Source: Epiperipatus broadwayi
Lineage: Eukaryota > Onychophora > Udeonychophora > Euonychophora > Peripatidae
NCBI GenBank assembly: GCA_028023455.1
Contig: JAQFVV010000030.1
Location: 1,198,501 to 1,262,500 of the forward strand
Direction: 5' to 3'
DNA: 64,000 nt
In this document: positions 31,022 to 44,529 of the stretch, piece after piece
Layout of the letters: every line of letters starts with the position of its first letter
Position numbering within the stretch: the first letter of the stretch is position 1
Program-made: the position numbers and the translations under genes
The notes under the pieces: model-generated
Databases searched by the model: none
The model's input: only the letters and a program-made list of their open reading frames with translations
What the model was told of the DNA's origin: nothing

Positions 31022-33424
31022 TACAATAATGTTTTTAATTAACGAATATTTTATTTACTTTATATATATATTATGAATCTTATTGGTAATATATATAAGG
31101 GCTAACACAAGCCAAACATGCATTCTATTATCATTATACACAAAACATAATTGTAATAACTTAATCTAGAGACATTATTCACATAATATATAAAACAAGC
31201 AGATTTAGTAACCTAAAAATATTTATTGCTAAAACAAGGTGTATTAAGAACTGTAAATTTGCAAGGTACACATTTTTAAAGATCTGTAATCATGCAGAGC
31301 AACTTTTTAGATAAAAAGAGAGCATTGGATGTAGAAATGCCATGAAGACGTATGTGTGCTGCTGTTGCATTTAACAAGTTAAAAGAAATTTTCTTCATTC
31401 TATTAGATTCAGTTAAATTTATTGTATAAAAAAAAAGAAATTTTGAAAATATGGTTGCAAGATCATTAGACTAATCAGTATGTTCTTCATTTTTCCACAT
31501 ATGGCAATCTTGATTTTAACATTGAAGTGACATAAATATGCTTATTGCAACAATTTTTATTTTAATTAAGGACCAAAAAACAATGGATGGATATTATCCA
31601 ATTTCACTAGCAGCCCATTATACAAACTGATTTAATCAATAGCCACCCTATGATAATGGCAACAGATATCTCCTAAAACTGGTTAATGGTTATAGTAACA
31701 CTGCATTGTATTCAGAACTTTGGATTTAAAACTTTAAATTATTGATTTGATTAATATAATGTAAATAAAGGAGCCATTGAATAGACATAATATTGTTTTG
31801 TCTGAAAATCGATCAACCAAAAAACACTTGAAAATTGATTGACCTTAGCATCTGTATTAAACTAAGATTCTTTAAAGTTAGTTTCTTTTTGAGTTAATCC
31901 CGCATCTAAATTATTTCTGTGTATGTAAGAATATAATTTTAAATGCCTTCGAATTATCTTTCTTGTCTAGATTCATCTAACATTCAAGATGTGCACCATT
32001 ATTAAAAGGAATAGATAGTATCAGTATTCCATGCTTGTAGTTATATATTATACTATTTCCATCTCATTTTATAAGTAAAACGTCATTAGCACTTACCTAT
32101 ATTTAGTATAAGTAAAACATCATTAGCACTTAAGTAAAACGTCATTAGCACTTACCTGTATTTAGTATTATATGCAATATAAAGAAATAAAGTTTATATT
32201 TGCATGACATAACTGTTATTTTAATACACTTTACTTTGTTCAGTTAGACTAGCAATAACGATTCTGAAATTGAATTCTGTTAAAGAAATCTTATATAAAT
32301 TCAATTTTAAAATATCTAAATAATCAAGAACAGTAAAAGGATAAGAATTTTTATATATAATATAAAAAGGATATGTAGGAACATTTTCCAGATGGTAAAG
32401 TCCCTACTTTGTAAACATTTTACAATTTTATATAAATCAACTCTATACATGGTGTGCAGTAATAGAATGGTGGATTTAAATCTTGTACTTCCGATGTTCA
32501 AACATTACATGATCTGCTGAATAAGCTATTTGATTCATGAAGCATTGAAAATAAGTTTGTAAACTAAAACTCATGTGGTAAATTGTTAGTGATCAAATTG
32601 CCTAACCAATCCTATTCATTAAAATGCGAATAAATGACTTGGGTAGTTATCTATATGGTGTAGACATTAGATTAACTTTCCATGTTCATGACTTGGGCTA
32701 TATATCCAAGTTGTGGGATAATGAGAAGACGTGGAATCTTTCTGATAGTAAGCAGATAGTTAATTTTGACAGCCATTTAGTATTGTTTATGAAGTGCATA
32801 TTTAGTTATTATTATCTTGATGTGGTGCTCAGATAAATATTAACGTGCAGACTATAAAATATATCTAACACCATCTTCATCAAGGGTAACGAGTTATATT
32901 TTTTGCAAATGCATTGAGCCAATGATTTAGCTTATTTTAAATATCTTAATAAACGTTAATAAAATTAATTATACATTATGAAATTTTTCTCCAAGAAAAA
33001 AAACATTACCCCAAAGGGAGGAAGAATAAATGTTAGAGTAAATGATAGGGTTAAATATTTTTCTGATAATCGGTTTATTATAAAAATAATCTCATAATTA
33101 ATTGCTTAAAAAACCAGGTGATATAATTATTGATATAGCAGGTTGAATAAAGGCATTTAATTGATCAAATAAATCTTTTTATTATTATTTTACTCAGGTG
33201 AGAATTGATCCAAGAGATTTTTATTCTCGAGTCCACAACTAAACTATGCAGAATATTGGATTACTAAAGAAGAATAGTAGAGAATAAAGCAACATCAGTC
33301 ATATATATATATAAAGAAATCAATCTTTTTAAACTAATCTTAGTTTAATTCTAAAAACGGCCATACAAACTCTAAATAAAATTCTTCTAAACACTTTCTT
33401 TCCTTTATTTCTGCTATCTTCATA
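31022..33424. other. AT-rich noncoding DNA
   Basis: No gene recognised. At about 32074-32165 the segment AAGTAAAACRTCATTAGC, then ACTTACCT, then ATATTTAGTAT is repeated two to three times in tandem with small differences. A 70-codon forward frame at 32624-32836 shows no known domain. Confidence 0.5.
32074..32165. repeat. Short tandem duplication
   Basis: AAGTAAAACGTCATTAGC occurs at about 32076, 32110 (one change) and 32132, with the following CACTTACCT and ATTTAGTAT parts repeated in two of the units. It is a local, imperfect tandem duplication. Confidence 0.75.
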
Positions 33425-34352
33425 TACAATAATGCATTTCAAATAATTCTTACACTTTTTTCAGCAAAAAACATTATTATTATTACAGTTTCGACTGTAC
33501 CTTGCAGTCTTCATCAGATCTACAAAATTCAAATACATATAACAAAACAACCATTACATAATACATATTATATCTCATGTTATCATCAACCATTATCAAT
33601 CCACTGCAGAATAAAGATCTCTCCAAGTTCAATCCATCTCTGATCTTTAACTTCTCTTTTCCACATCACCCCTGCACACTTTCTTATTTCATCCATCAGT
33701 CTCATATGTGGTCTCTTTCTGGGTATTTTACAATCTCTTGGAATCCAGTTTAAGATTTCAATTGTCCATCTATTATCATCTCTTCTAGCAATATGTCTTG
33801 CCCAACTTCACTTCAGTCTTAATTTTTTTAATGAGATCAGTAACATGTGTCTATTCCCTTACTCATATGTTGTGTTTTCAATATCTTCTTGTTACTCCTA
33901 ACATGCATCTCTCATACTTATTTGAGTGGTCTGAAGTCTCTGTATTGCTCTTCTATTAAGTGTCCAAGTCTCAGATCCATAAGTAAGAACTGGTAAAACA
34001 CATTTATTAAATATCTTCCTTTTCAAACACATAGACATATTTTCTTTTAGTATCAAGTTATTTCTACCAAAAGAACTCCAACCATGTTTAATTCTATGAT
34101 TAATTTCATCCATTATGTTTCCATATGTATTAATAATCTGACCAAGGTATTTGTAGTTGTTAACTTCTAACTCATCATAATCAATCTTTATTTTTATATT
34201 TTGACAAAATCCATTGAACATTGCTTTAGTCTTTTTAACATTTATCTTTAGTCCTACTTTCATTTGATAACTCTTATATAAATTACTTTAATAATGATAA
34301 AAACTTTTTTCTGAAAAAAAAGTGTAAGAAGAATTATTTGAATTGCAATACT
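33425..34352 (-). pseudogene. RTE-like LINE fragment, C-terminal reverse transcriptase
   Basis: The minus strand at 34263-33898 is open for 121 codons and reads GLKINVKKTKAMFNG, then VNNYKYLGQIINTYGN, then CLKRKIFNKCVLPVLTYGSE-type sequence and TWTLNRRAIQRL. These are landmarks of the post-catalytic RT and thumb region of endonuclease-RT LINEs. Downstream (33780-33580) decayed sequence matches the C-terminal end at 25440-25625. The catalytic YADD region is not included, so the fragment is dead. The piece is bordered by inverted copies of a ~35-bp motif (about 33430-33470 and 34306-34352, AAATAATTCT and TTACACTTTTTT), an odd arrangement for a LINE. Confidence 0.8.
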
Positions 34353-34910
34353 CTAAATAAAAGATTTTAATTTCATTCTAATAATTAGCTCAGAAATAAA
34401 ATACAGTTTTCATTTGTAATGGAATTAAGGATTGAAAAAAAATGCTGTTAATTTTGTGCAAATATGACGGCAAATTGTTTTCTTTTTCTCTGAACTCAAT
34501 AACGCATACATTTTATCAAGTATTGATCCAGAAATGAAATAGAGTTTACTTTGATTTTTCTTAACTTTTATAATTCCGTCCGTTCTGAATTAAGTTCAGT
34601 TTAATCTCCTTACATGAATAAAAAATATGATTTATAATACCCAATTTTAGCATAAATTTTACATAACTTTCAAACACAGAATTTATTACTTGATAAAGTT
34701 GACTTTTTGTTATCAGCAGTGTAAAAATAATAATACTGTAGAATTTCAGACATTGAAGATAAAATCATTTTTAAAAACGCCTTTTGGTAATTATTTTAAA
34801 TAAAAAAGGTCATTTATTTAATAAATTAGCCATGATTTATATGTGTCTTCAATCAAAAGATTATGGAAAAAGTTAATACTTATACAGGATAAAATTTGGA
34901 AAAACTATTT
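34353..34910. other. AT-rich noncoding DNA
   Basis: Spacer between two LINE relics; nothing recognised. Confidence 0.5.
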
Positions 34911-37500
34911 TGTCCTCTCATCATTATTTTCAACCACCATCGATCCACTGCAAGATAAAGATCTATCTTCTTTACATAACACCAGCAACCTTTTTTATTT
35001 CATCTATTCATCTCAATTGTAGTCTCCAGAGTTTTTTTCAATTTCCTAGAATCCAGTTTTTAGATGTCAACTATTGATCTATTTTTTCTAGGAATCCTGT
35101 TCCATTTCAGTCTCCATTTTTTCATTAATGAGAATAATAATCGTCTGTTCTCTCATTCACACATTTCACTTTAGATTTTTTCTTGTTATAATGTATATCT
35201 TTCCATACTTTGTTGAATAATATGAAGTCTTTGTATTGATCTTCTGTTGTCTCACATCTATATGCAAGAAAATAGCAGAATGACCTTTATTAAAAAATCT
35301 TTTCAAATATACACAGTCCATTCATGTTTCTGTTTTTATCAATTAACTTTTTCTCATTTTTTATATATTTTTTTTTGTAAAAATCCATTGAATATTATTT
35401 TAATCCTTTTAATATTTATCTTTATTCATACTTTCTTACTTTCATCTGATATCTCTTGCAATATTTCCTAAATGTCTGAAGCCTTATTTTCAAAAATAAC
35501 ATCTGCAGAATCTAAATGATTTAAGTAAGATCCACATCTTTTTATTTCCATAGCTTTCAATTTTAATTTATAAAATACTTCTTGTGGAATTGCTGTAAAA
35601 TGTTTTGGAAATATAAAATCACTCTACCATAGTTTATTGACATTGATAATCTTCTTAGTATTCCCATGTAATCTCATCATTACTATTGGATTTTGATTAA
35701 TCTTCTTCACAATATGACAATTTTCTGGATCTATATTTTGATGATCCAAAGCTTTAAAGACTGCAGAAATGGTATGGAACCAAATGCCCTTTAATGGTCT
35801 ACAAATACAAAGCATAATGACAACTCATATTCTTTGGTTCTTTCAAAATATCTCTCAATACCTGAATGTTATCCATTGTGCCAAAACACATATAAAGCCA
35901 TCTTTCTCTTTTGGTTGGTTTGAATACAAAATTTTATTAAAACAAATTGTAATTATTCTAGTAAACATCTTATGTAGAAATGACACAAGTGTGATAGATC
36001 TACAATTTTTAATATCTTTTTTCATCTTTCTATTAAAAAAAACAGTATCTTTACTACATTCTTCCAAATCATTTTATATATCTTCATTTGTATATAGTTT
36101 TGTCAATAATTTCTTTATTTTTTCACCTGCTTTCTCTAATATTTTAATAATTCCAGCATTTTCTGGAGTTTTTCTATTATTTATAGATTTAATTACATGT
36201 CACATCTCTACATTCAAAATACTTAGCTACTCAAAAAATGTAATTGTAGAGATTATTTTGTTTTCCTCTTTATTATTATTGTATAATTCTTTGTAGAATT
36301 CTTCCACATATTTTATGATTATATCTTTCTTCTTAATAATAGTTCTATCTTTCTCATCGAGGAAGCAACTTTTCTTCCAATACTAAGACATTTTATATTT
36401 TGAGATTTATTTTCTTCTATAACTTTTCTTACTAGTTCATAGTCCTATTTTCTTATATTGTTATTAACTTTCTTTTTTAATTCCATTTTATAGAATTATA
36501 TATTCAATTGTTTTGACAGATTACTTTCAAATATTCTCATTTTTGTCTCAGTTGGAAATTTACAGATGAATTGTTGCTTTTTGGTACCAATTAGCCTTGT
36601 TACAATTCTTAATAGAATATCAGCTATCTTCTTGATCTCATTTTCAAAGTCTGTTTATATTTTAAACTGATTTGCAAGTTCTAATTTAAATTAATTGGAA
36701 TATTTCTGAGGATTAGGAATATCAATTCTTTTATCTTTCATGATAGTTTTTGTCTCTAGTTTTGCATTAGCATGTATCTTATTGCTCTCTAATTGATGAT
36801 CATTTCCTGTGTTAGTAAAATTTATATTTTCTCTTATTTAAAGTATACGATCCCATTTCCATTTCTGGCTATCATTTTTTCAAAAAAATAGGTAATTTAT
36901 ATATATAATTTTTATTTTTCTACAAACACCAAAGGATAACTCTTCTCCCATATCTTTTCTGATTAACAAATTTACTCACAGCGCATTTATATCTTTCAAT
37001 AATTTTCCAATTTTAAGATTAAAGTCTCCCTGAGAATTTTAAAAGGTTGTTTGGGATGATCAAAAACATTTTATATTTCTAAACAAAAATCATCTCCATC
37101 ATATAAAAACTGTTGTGATGTAAAACTGAATTCTATGTCTTTGCTATTTTCCATTCCGTTGAATCATTAATCTTGCCATTCTGTGCAATGTCGGTACAAT
37201 CTCCACAATGTTGTTCTTCCACTTTCTATTTACAATGAATGCTATTGCACTTGTGCTGTGCCTTTGTATCCACATTTATATATTAGTTGTCTCTTCGTCT
37301 TTTCTTTCTTTTAACTTCACAAAATTCAACAACATTTCATTTAATATAAGCAATCTTTCCTTACTTGAGCTTAATCTGTAATTATGTGGAGTTAAGTAAA
37401 AATTCATTATTGGATGCTTCTTGAATTCACAATCAGGAGATTCTTAACATCCTATGTCTTCAGTCATCAATTACTGCCTTGGATGATGTTTTCCAGTATC
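34911..37500 (-). pseudogene. Older, longer RTE-like LINE copy
   Basis: Minus-strand order matches a LINE ORF read from 37500 down to 34911. Upstream linker sequence is shared with 20230-21120. Then comes RT block IKNCRSITLVSFLHKMF (36067-35855, compare the NYRPISLLS motif), then ALDHQNIDPENCHIVKKI with LHGNTKKI (35815-35624), then KINIKRIKIIFNGF (about 35430), the counterpart of the KTKAMFNG block at 34230, and finally a decayed C-terminal end at 35050-34911. Frames are broken many times. The long plus-strand frame at 35769-36296 is an antisense shadow of this RT. The 5' boundary is uncertain. Confidence 0.72.
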
Positions 37501-38544
37501 CTGAATGTTAGGCCATAATTTAGTTTTATCTATCATGATTGTAAATGTCTAAAAAAAGAAGATAAACAATCATCTTTTCTTCATAACCACCAGACATGTT
37601 TTACTTAAAAACTACAGGCAACTGAAAGAAAGACTGATGTTTCTTGTTGTTGAACTCAAAGGTAAGAAATCCAGTAAATTTACCATGCTGGACGATGCAT
37701 GTACATGAGAAGGCATTCATATTTATTTAATATTATAAAAATCACCTAGTAATAATGGCTACAATGAAATGAAACATGTGGATTGGACATTAGGAATTTA
37801 CTCTGTTCAGTATAAAACTTCAATGAGGAATAAAATGCTTTCATTTCAGTATTACATTTTTAAAACCTGCTTTATAAGCAAATTATCAGGGATTTAGTGA
37901 ATAAAATGGCATGAGTGTTTATAATGTATTATTTCCATATTTTGAATTTCAAGAAAGTTTTATATCATAATCTGTAAATGTCCTTCTAAATTGTCAATCA
38001 AATTCAGTAACATCCTTTTTATTAAACATCTGCAGTTCTCTTGAGACTTATTTCTGGAATTGTAGCATAAAAGTTATTTTGAATCACTTGTAAATGTAAT
38101 GCATTCCCTTGATAATATCCATGTCAAAGAATAACATTGATGAATGGTTGACACGGCATTCATAAAGGACATTAGCTGTATCTTAACTATCAAAAGAAGA
38201 AAGCACAGCTCTTCAATAGATGTTCAAAATATTCTATGAGACATCAATGTATACAAGGAACAGCAGTGATGCATTACCTGAAGTAGTTTCTTTTAGGAAG
38301 GAGGATGTTGATAACTAATGTATATGTTTTTGTGACAGTTTTTTAATTAACAATAAAAATGATTCCTACTACAAAATCAAAAAGAAAATGGAAAATACAT
38401 TTATGCCACCCTATATCTTGTTTTAGCTGCTTAGGGTATAACCACATTGCCTTAGTTGATAATGACACATTGTGATGAATGAGTGTTAGAGAATTTAGGA
38501 ATGAACACATTATTTAATTCTTATAGTATAATTCTGAGAAAAAA
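37501..38544. other. Noncoding DNA left of the gypsy element
   Basis: No gene recognised. This is the left flank of the gypsy element, and I could not find a target-site duplication matching the right flank at 55846. Confidence 0.5.
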
Positions 38545-41500
38545 GGTAATAGTCCAGGTTTCAACCAGAAGAAGGGGAATGCATCTCACTATGGTCAGAC
38601 CTAGGCTCTTTGGGTAGGATGCTGTGTAATATGTGATGAAGTACCTAACCAATGATTGTATCTATCTTCAATGGACTAACTCTAAGCTTACACAAATCAG
38701 ACACGATTTAGGCTAGTTCATCCATACCTCGCCCCTCTTTCGAATTCCATTATACCTCCATATTCAAACTCAGGGAGAATGTTGTCTTCAGCTCTCTTCA
38801 GGTGTGAATTTACCTTATATAGAAACTATTGTACCTCTATATAGGTTTACATTGACTTAAAATACCTCCAACCCTATTGCTGTGTTACATATAATAATTC
38901 ATATGTGTGCATATGTGTATAGTCAAATAAAGTGATGGATGGGTGTCTGAATGATTTGATAAACTAGAGACCAATTTTAATTTAAATCAAACTGACAATG
39001 TTTATTTGATAACATAAAATTCAAACTCTTAACATGATAAAAAAATAATAATAAGTATATACATATGTGTGTCAAGTATGTATCTCTACCATATTAAAGA
39101 TTAAATGTGCTTGTTATTCCAACCCTTCCCATGGTAGATATACATGACAAGACACAAAGTATTTACAAAGCAAGTAAATTTAATAAAAAAAAATCACTGA
39201 TTCATAATTATAATGATCGTGAAGCTGACTATCTAATTTATCATAATATGCAAATATATACATAATAATATGCAAATATATACATATAAGAGCCTCAGCA
39301 TCGAATTCTGATGGTTGCTGTTTTTTGCTATTTATGTATAGTTGATAGAAAAGGAACATTCATATAAGAAAATTAGTCATTCACACTGAATAAACTAAAC
39401 ATGACTATTGTTAGTTAAATAAACAGTTAATGCAAACTCTGGTTCTATAATAGTGCATGTATTTAATATGGAATAATATAAGAAAATTCTTATCTTATTC
39501 CATAATCCATGGTGGTGTCCAAATTTCAAGTCACTACAGAAGGAATTAACCTAAATTTTATTTACATAAAAAATCATATCTAACTTAATACCCTTTCTCC
39601 CCTGCAGTACATTACTGTTGAACATAATAGACTACAGTCCAAACATAAGCATATTGAAACTCCCGAGGGTGAGAATAAAATAAGAATAGAATTTTACAAA
39701 TGCAAAAAAAAAACACATGATAAATCAATTTCTTTTCAAATCACACTGAATTAGAGTCCTTGAATCTATTAATAATGTCAGTCTATCTTTATTTTCATTT
39801 TATTCTGACAAATCCTCCATTGCTCATTTGAATTCTCTGGCAATGTGCTTGAAACAATGTTTCCATCTCTGTGGTTGCTCTCCTCCTGGATCCCTTCAGA
39901 CATTTCAGATGAGGCATTTGATACTTTAGGCATTATGAATACAAATGAATCAAATCATGCTTTATGGCTGATAATGGTAGCACTTTGATCCTATGGCAAT
40001 TTTATTTAACCAGAATACATTGCTTAATTCTTTATAATTTCAATTTTCTTCAATTTATTATTTGGTATTTTTAGAATTATATAAAAGAAAATTTACATCA
40101 TTGTCCAAGTATACATATTGTAATGGACAAGTTTGTACATCCACATAACAGAATCAATGGTCCAGGCAAAGTAATTAAAGTTGACAAGTACAAGATAGTG
40201 AGATCTCTAGACTGACCACCCTTCAACCCATTCTCCAAGACTCAATACCCTACAGATGACATGCTTGAGAGTACATTCGTATGTCCTTTCTTCATGGCTG
40301 GCATAGGATAGGGAGAAACATGGCACTCAGGGTTAAAGTGCATTTATTAATTGACTAAATATAATATATAATTAACTAATTGGGATCTTATTAATAACTA
40401 GGGTTGAATTGGATTAAATGAATGATGAGATGGAGAATGAAACAAATTAATTTAACTATACATTTATTTACAATTAACATATAATATTAACATATCAAAT
40501 GCACATAGGCATTATAATGAATGAGAAAAGGATTAAATCACTCCTTTTACAGATCAATTATGGAGATGTTTATATAAATACAGCATTACATGAAATGAAG
40601 GTTACCTTGCTCTCATCTTACAGGTCAATTAAAGACATTTATAGAAATGATCCCTACATTATGTCTATCAAATTACGCCAATTCCTATCTTTAGAATTGC
40701 AGCTGTTATTTTATAAGTGATTATACTAGACCTTGATCAACAATTAATTATACATTTTATTATTAATGACATATCTAAAGGATGAATATATAAACTAACT
40801 CAAATAATAGATTGAATTTGGCTTTCAAGAATTAGTTTCAGACTAATGCTGATTATTATATTACAAGGAGGTAGAATTGGCTGCTCCAGATTTGCCATTA
40901 TAGTACAGACAAATAATAATATTAATAAAAGTCACTCTGTGGATGGATTAGTGAGTCAAGGGTTCTTATGACAAATGTTGGTACCCTGGGTCTGAACATC
41001 ATGCTGCTTGAGAAATGGAACATTTAGTTCAAGTGGTGGGGTGGCTTACATGTTAGCCTGACCTTAAACTCAGGATTCACTAATGCACTACCATATAAAG
41101 GAATATGGGCTGGCTTAATTGTGACTCCATCTTAAGAGAAATATGCAGTAAAATGTGAAATATTTGAATAAAGAATTTCATCTGCCAAGCAATAAAAGTG
41201 TTACATATTTAATATAAAATGTACTAGGATGATAACTTAATTAGCTTACTCAACAGGAGCCAACTTTTATGTACCTTTATAATATATATGCTATTAAAGG
41301 GGATACTTATATAATCTTTACTCTGTCCTGTTCAATCCATATGCTATTTATCATTTAATTATTATCTAAGGAGAGAGAAGTATTTTTAAGTGAACTTAGG
41401 AAATATATTAACAGGCAAATATATTTAGAAATGTCTTCAACACTAGTTCAATACTTATTACAAGATAAATTTAAGATTGGGGATTAAATGTTTAAAAGCA

Positions 41501-43813
41501 AGCCACACCACAAATTAGATCAATAAATAATTAATAATAATGAGTGCAGTGATAGGCATTATTATAGCATAGGATTTGAAACTGTACAGAAAGATAACTA
41601 CGAAAGTAATTATATGAATATATTTAAAATATCTTCTTTGAAATAATGTAATAAATGTTTGAAACTAAAATAATCAAAAGATGGAATATAGACATAACCA
41701 CAATGATAAATAATTTAATTAGGAAAAACAGTAAACTCATTTCTTAATAGAAAAAAAATTACAAAGTAGGCAAGTTATTTTTATTACTTTAGAAATGAAG
41801 TAATTTATGTAAATTTGACATTATTATTTTAATGTTAAGGGGATATACTTAGCTAGCTTGAGATTTAAGTTTTAGGAGTTAAATAATAGTTACACCGAGA
41901 TCTGCAGTTTTAAATTAAATTTACCAATTCAGCTGGAAATATAAGTACTTGAATTGCAGGTTTGGTGAGCTTCTTTCTTGGATGGCTTATGGCATCATCT
42001 TTTTTGTTATGCTAGGCTATGGATCTTATGGTGGTGTTCTGGTTGTTGAGACATGGGATAGTAGTAAAGCTCCACCATTCTCATAGAGAAACAGCAAAGA
42101 CTGTCTTTTTTAGCTGGACATTTTAAAAGTAAAACTGGCATGGATTCTGTTGGCAACTGCTTTCATAAAAATAGAGTCTTTTTTTCTAAGCCTATGTTTT
42201 ACTGTGCAAGCACTTGACTCTTTAGGAATTTATTTCACCTCAAAACCCATTAACTCTAAAATTTACATTAAAACTACAAGATTATACAATTTGATTTTAA
42301 ATCAATTATTTAGTCAAGGCATTTTTCCTTAAGTTATCCAATAGTGCTGGTTCAGTGGTTTTACTGCAAGACCATTTTCTTGTAAAGAATTTCAATTATA
42401 TAAAAATTTTAAAGATGATTTTTATTTTTACTTACTGTAGTATAACAATTTAATGAGATTCTTGTTTACAACAAAAATCAGTCTTAATTTCTAACTAAAA
42501 CTTTTGCTTTTAATTATTAAAAAAACCTTTTAACATATTTCAATCAATCATGCCACCCCAATAATAAATTGACTTTTGATATTAATCCTATAATAAAACA
42601 TTTTAAATAAAATATGTGACATTTATGCACTATAATTAATAATCCTGTCTACTTATAGTGTTCCATTTGTATGTAAATATATAATGCTGTCTAATTAGCC
42701 ATGATGGTAGATTTTAATGCTTGATTTTCTAAGATTTGAACATTTAAATAAGGTTTGAATCTAGTGTAGATGAGTAGGAAATCAGATTGATGGTGAAACA
42801 GTAAAGATTAGAAAGTTACCATTTCAATATATGCTGGCAATATATTACATTCTTTCCTATCATTCAAATAATAGTGCAGTCCATTAATTTTTTACTTATC
42901 AACTTAAAATTAATTCAATTTTTTCATTAAAATGCTAAGAAAATTATCAACATTTTTTATTTTAAGCATTAATTGTGATTTCTTACAACTTTTTTGCACT
43001 ATAAAAATTATATAACTAAAAAGATTTTCAATCAAGTCATCCATTTAATTTTGCATTCTATGGTTCATTCTTAAGATACTGGTTGTGTGTGGTTTTTCTA
43101 GCCTTTGATAAATGACAAAAGATGACAGAGCGAACTGGGTTTGCTTTTATACTGTGCTCAATTTCTGTTGATTAGTATACAAGCTTTTTTCATTTTCTTT
43201 TTAATTGCTGTGGTTCTCTATTGTTGCATATATGTATTGGTTATAGATAAAGTTAAAATTATGTAATCAAGTATCAAATTCTGTAATAAAATTACCTCTT
43301 AAAATTTTACTCTCATTTTCTAACACTTTGTTGTCTAGGTAATGACTCGGTATTAATACATCACTATGTGTACAAAATCTAAGTTTTAAATAGTGATGAT
43401 TACACATTGCCAAATGACTTATTGTTCACATAGGTATATATATAAAAAGGTCTTTTTAATTAAGTTTTTACTTTTCATTGAAAAAGAGAATTTATTTTAT
43501 TTTAACACTATCTTGATTTAGTAAATTATTAAAATAAACTTTTAATGGGTATGTGTCTATATGTCTGTTCACATAAAAAAATTAATAATGCATATCAAAC
43601 TTATCTCAGTTTATATTTCCAATGGCTTCAATTCAATGTTATGGATACATAAAGGTGGGTATGAACAGGATTGTAAGCTATCCTTACAACTCCCCTAAAA
43701 AAATTAATAATGCATATCAAACTTATTATCTCAGTTTATATTTCCAATGGGTTTAATTTGATGTTATGGATACATAAAGGTGGGTTTGAACAGGATTGTA
43801 AGCTACCCTTACA
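38545..43813 (-). repeat. 3' LTR of the gypsy element (with nested solo LTR)
   Basis: Aligns with 50099-55845. Shared landmarks include GATGGATGGGTGT, CATATGTGTGTCAAGTATG, CCATGGTAGATATACATGAC, TTAGTTAAATAAACA, CACATGATAAATCAATTTC, ATACTGGTTGTGTG and GTAAGCTACCCTTACA. The right end CTTACA matches the terminal inverted repeat TGTAAG at the start of the other LTR; the left end here is worn (GGTAATAG). The 2.7-kb segment 40119-42826 is absent from the other LTR. Confidence 0.82.
40119..42826. mobile_element. Probable solo LTR inserted into the 3' LTR
   Basis: Comparison with the other LTR shows 2708 bp present only here. It begins TGTAATGG and ends CCATTTCA, a TG...CA element with short imperfect inverted ends. 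It is flanked by ATAT on both sides (40115-40118 and 42827-42830), a plausible 4-bp target duplication in an AT dinucleotide tract. No coding sequence is recognised inside. The alternative is a deletion in the other LTR, which carries an (AT)n run at this position. Confidence 0.55.
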
Positions 43814-43820
43814 ACTCCCC
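43574..43820 (-). repeat. Tandem duplication of the LTR end with part of the polypurine tract
   Basis: A unit of about 122 bp, from AAAAAATTAATAATGC to CCTTACAACTCCCCT, occurs twice in direct orientation. The other LTR has one copy only. The duplicated unit spans the LTR boundary, so both the LTR terminus CTTACA and the adjacent ACTCCCCT are doubled. Confidence 0.8.
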
Positions 43821-43826
43821 TATTCT
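43814..43826 (-). promoter_or_regulatory. Polypurine tract of the gypsy element
   Basis: On the minus strand AGAATAGGGGAGT directly precedes the 3' LTR start TGTAAG. A purine-rich run at exactly this place is the plus-strand primer site of LTR retroelements. Confidence 0.7.
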
Positions 43827-44529
43827 TACAGGGTTAAAATTTTATGATATCACTAAAATTTTAATACTTCATTAGAGTATATGTTAGTTTAGCATTGTAT
43901 TGCTTGTTTTTTGCTTTTCTTTTCTTTTAAAGAAGGGTTATAAGCCTGTTTTAATTTCTGCTGTTTCCTCAACCATTTTCCTACTTCTTCACAAATTTTT
44001 TGCTTTATTGCTTGCATCATAGTCAGTGAGATTTATACATGGGTCCCTTTTTGTTTTAATGATTATATGGTATGAGATCAAGATGGCACATAGCCTTAAT
44101 CCTGCTCCTTTGTGAGACTTACTGGATTTTTCTAAGGACTTAACAAAATATTGGAGTGTCTATCATTCTGCATGGGTCAATCCCTATGTCTCAGTTGACA
44201 TTCAAATATCCCAGTAATTGCTTTTGCAATAACCTGGGAATACTCTCATCATAAATTGATGATCCCATATTTCTTCCTTTTATATCTCTTCTTCTAGCTT
44301 TAATTAAAACATATGATTATCATTTAATTTGCTCATCAGTTAAGGGTGTTACCTCTGTGGTCACCCTGATTGAACAAAATATGCCTTTAAAATGCAGGTA
44401 TTATACATTTCCCTTAACTTCTCCCATTTCTAACCAAAATGCATTTGAACCTGACTGCTTCACAATAGTGAATGGGCCTTCATATTGTTTTTAAAATAGT
44501 TGGTACTTATTTTTTAGTGGTTTACTCAT

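Noticed and set aside
33485-33535. Hammerhead ribozyme on the minus strand (CTGATGA, GACTG/CAGTC, GAAAC)
   Set aside because: The core outline fits but no stem I pairing is found on either side, and the bases after GAAAC are an ATA-type microsatellite.
35769-36296. 175-codon forward frame
   Set aside because: Antisense of the minus-strand LINE reverse transcriptase; composition is low-complexity Ile/Leu/Phe/Ser.
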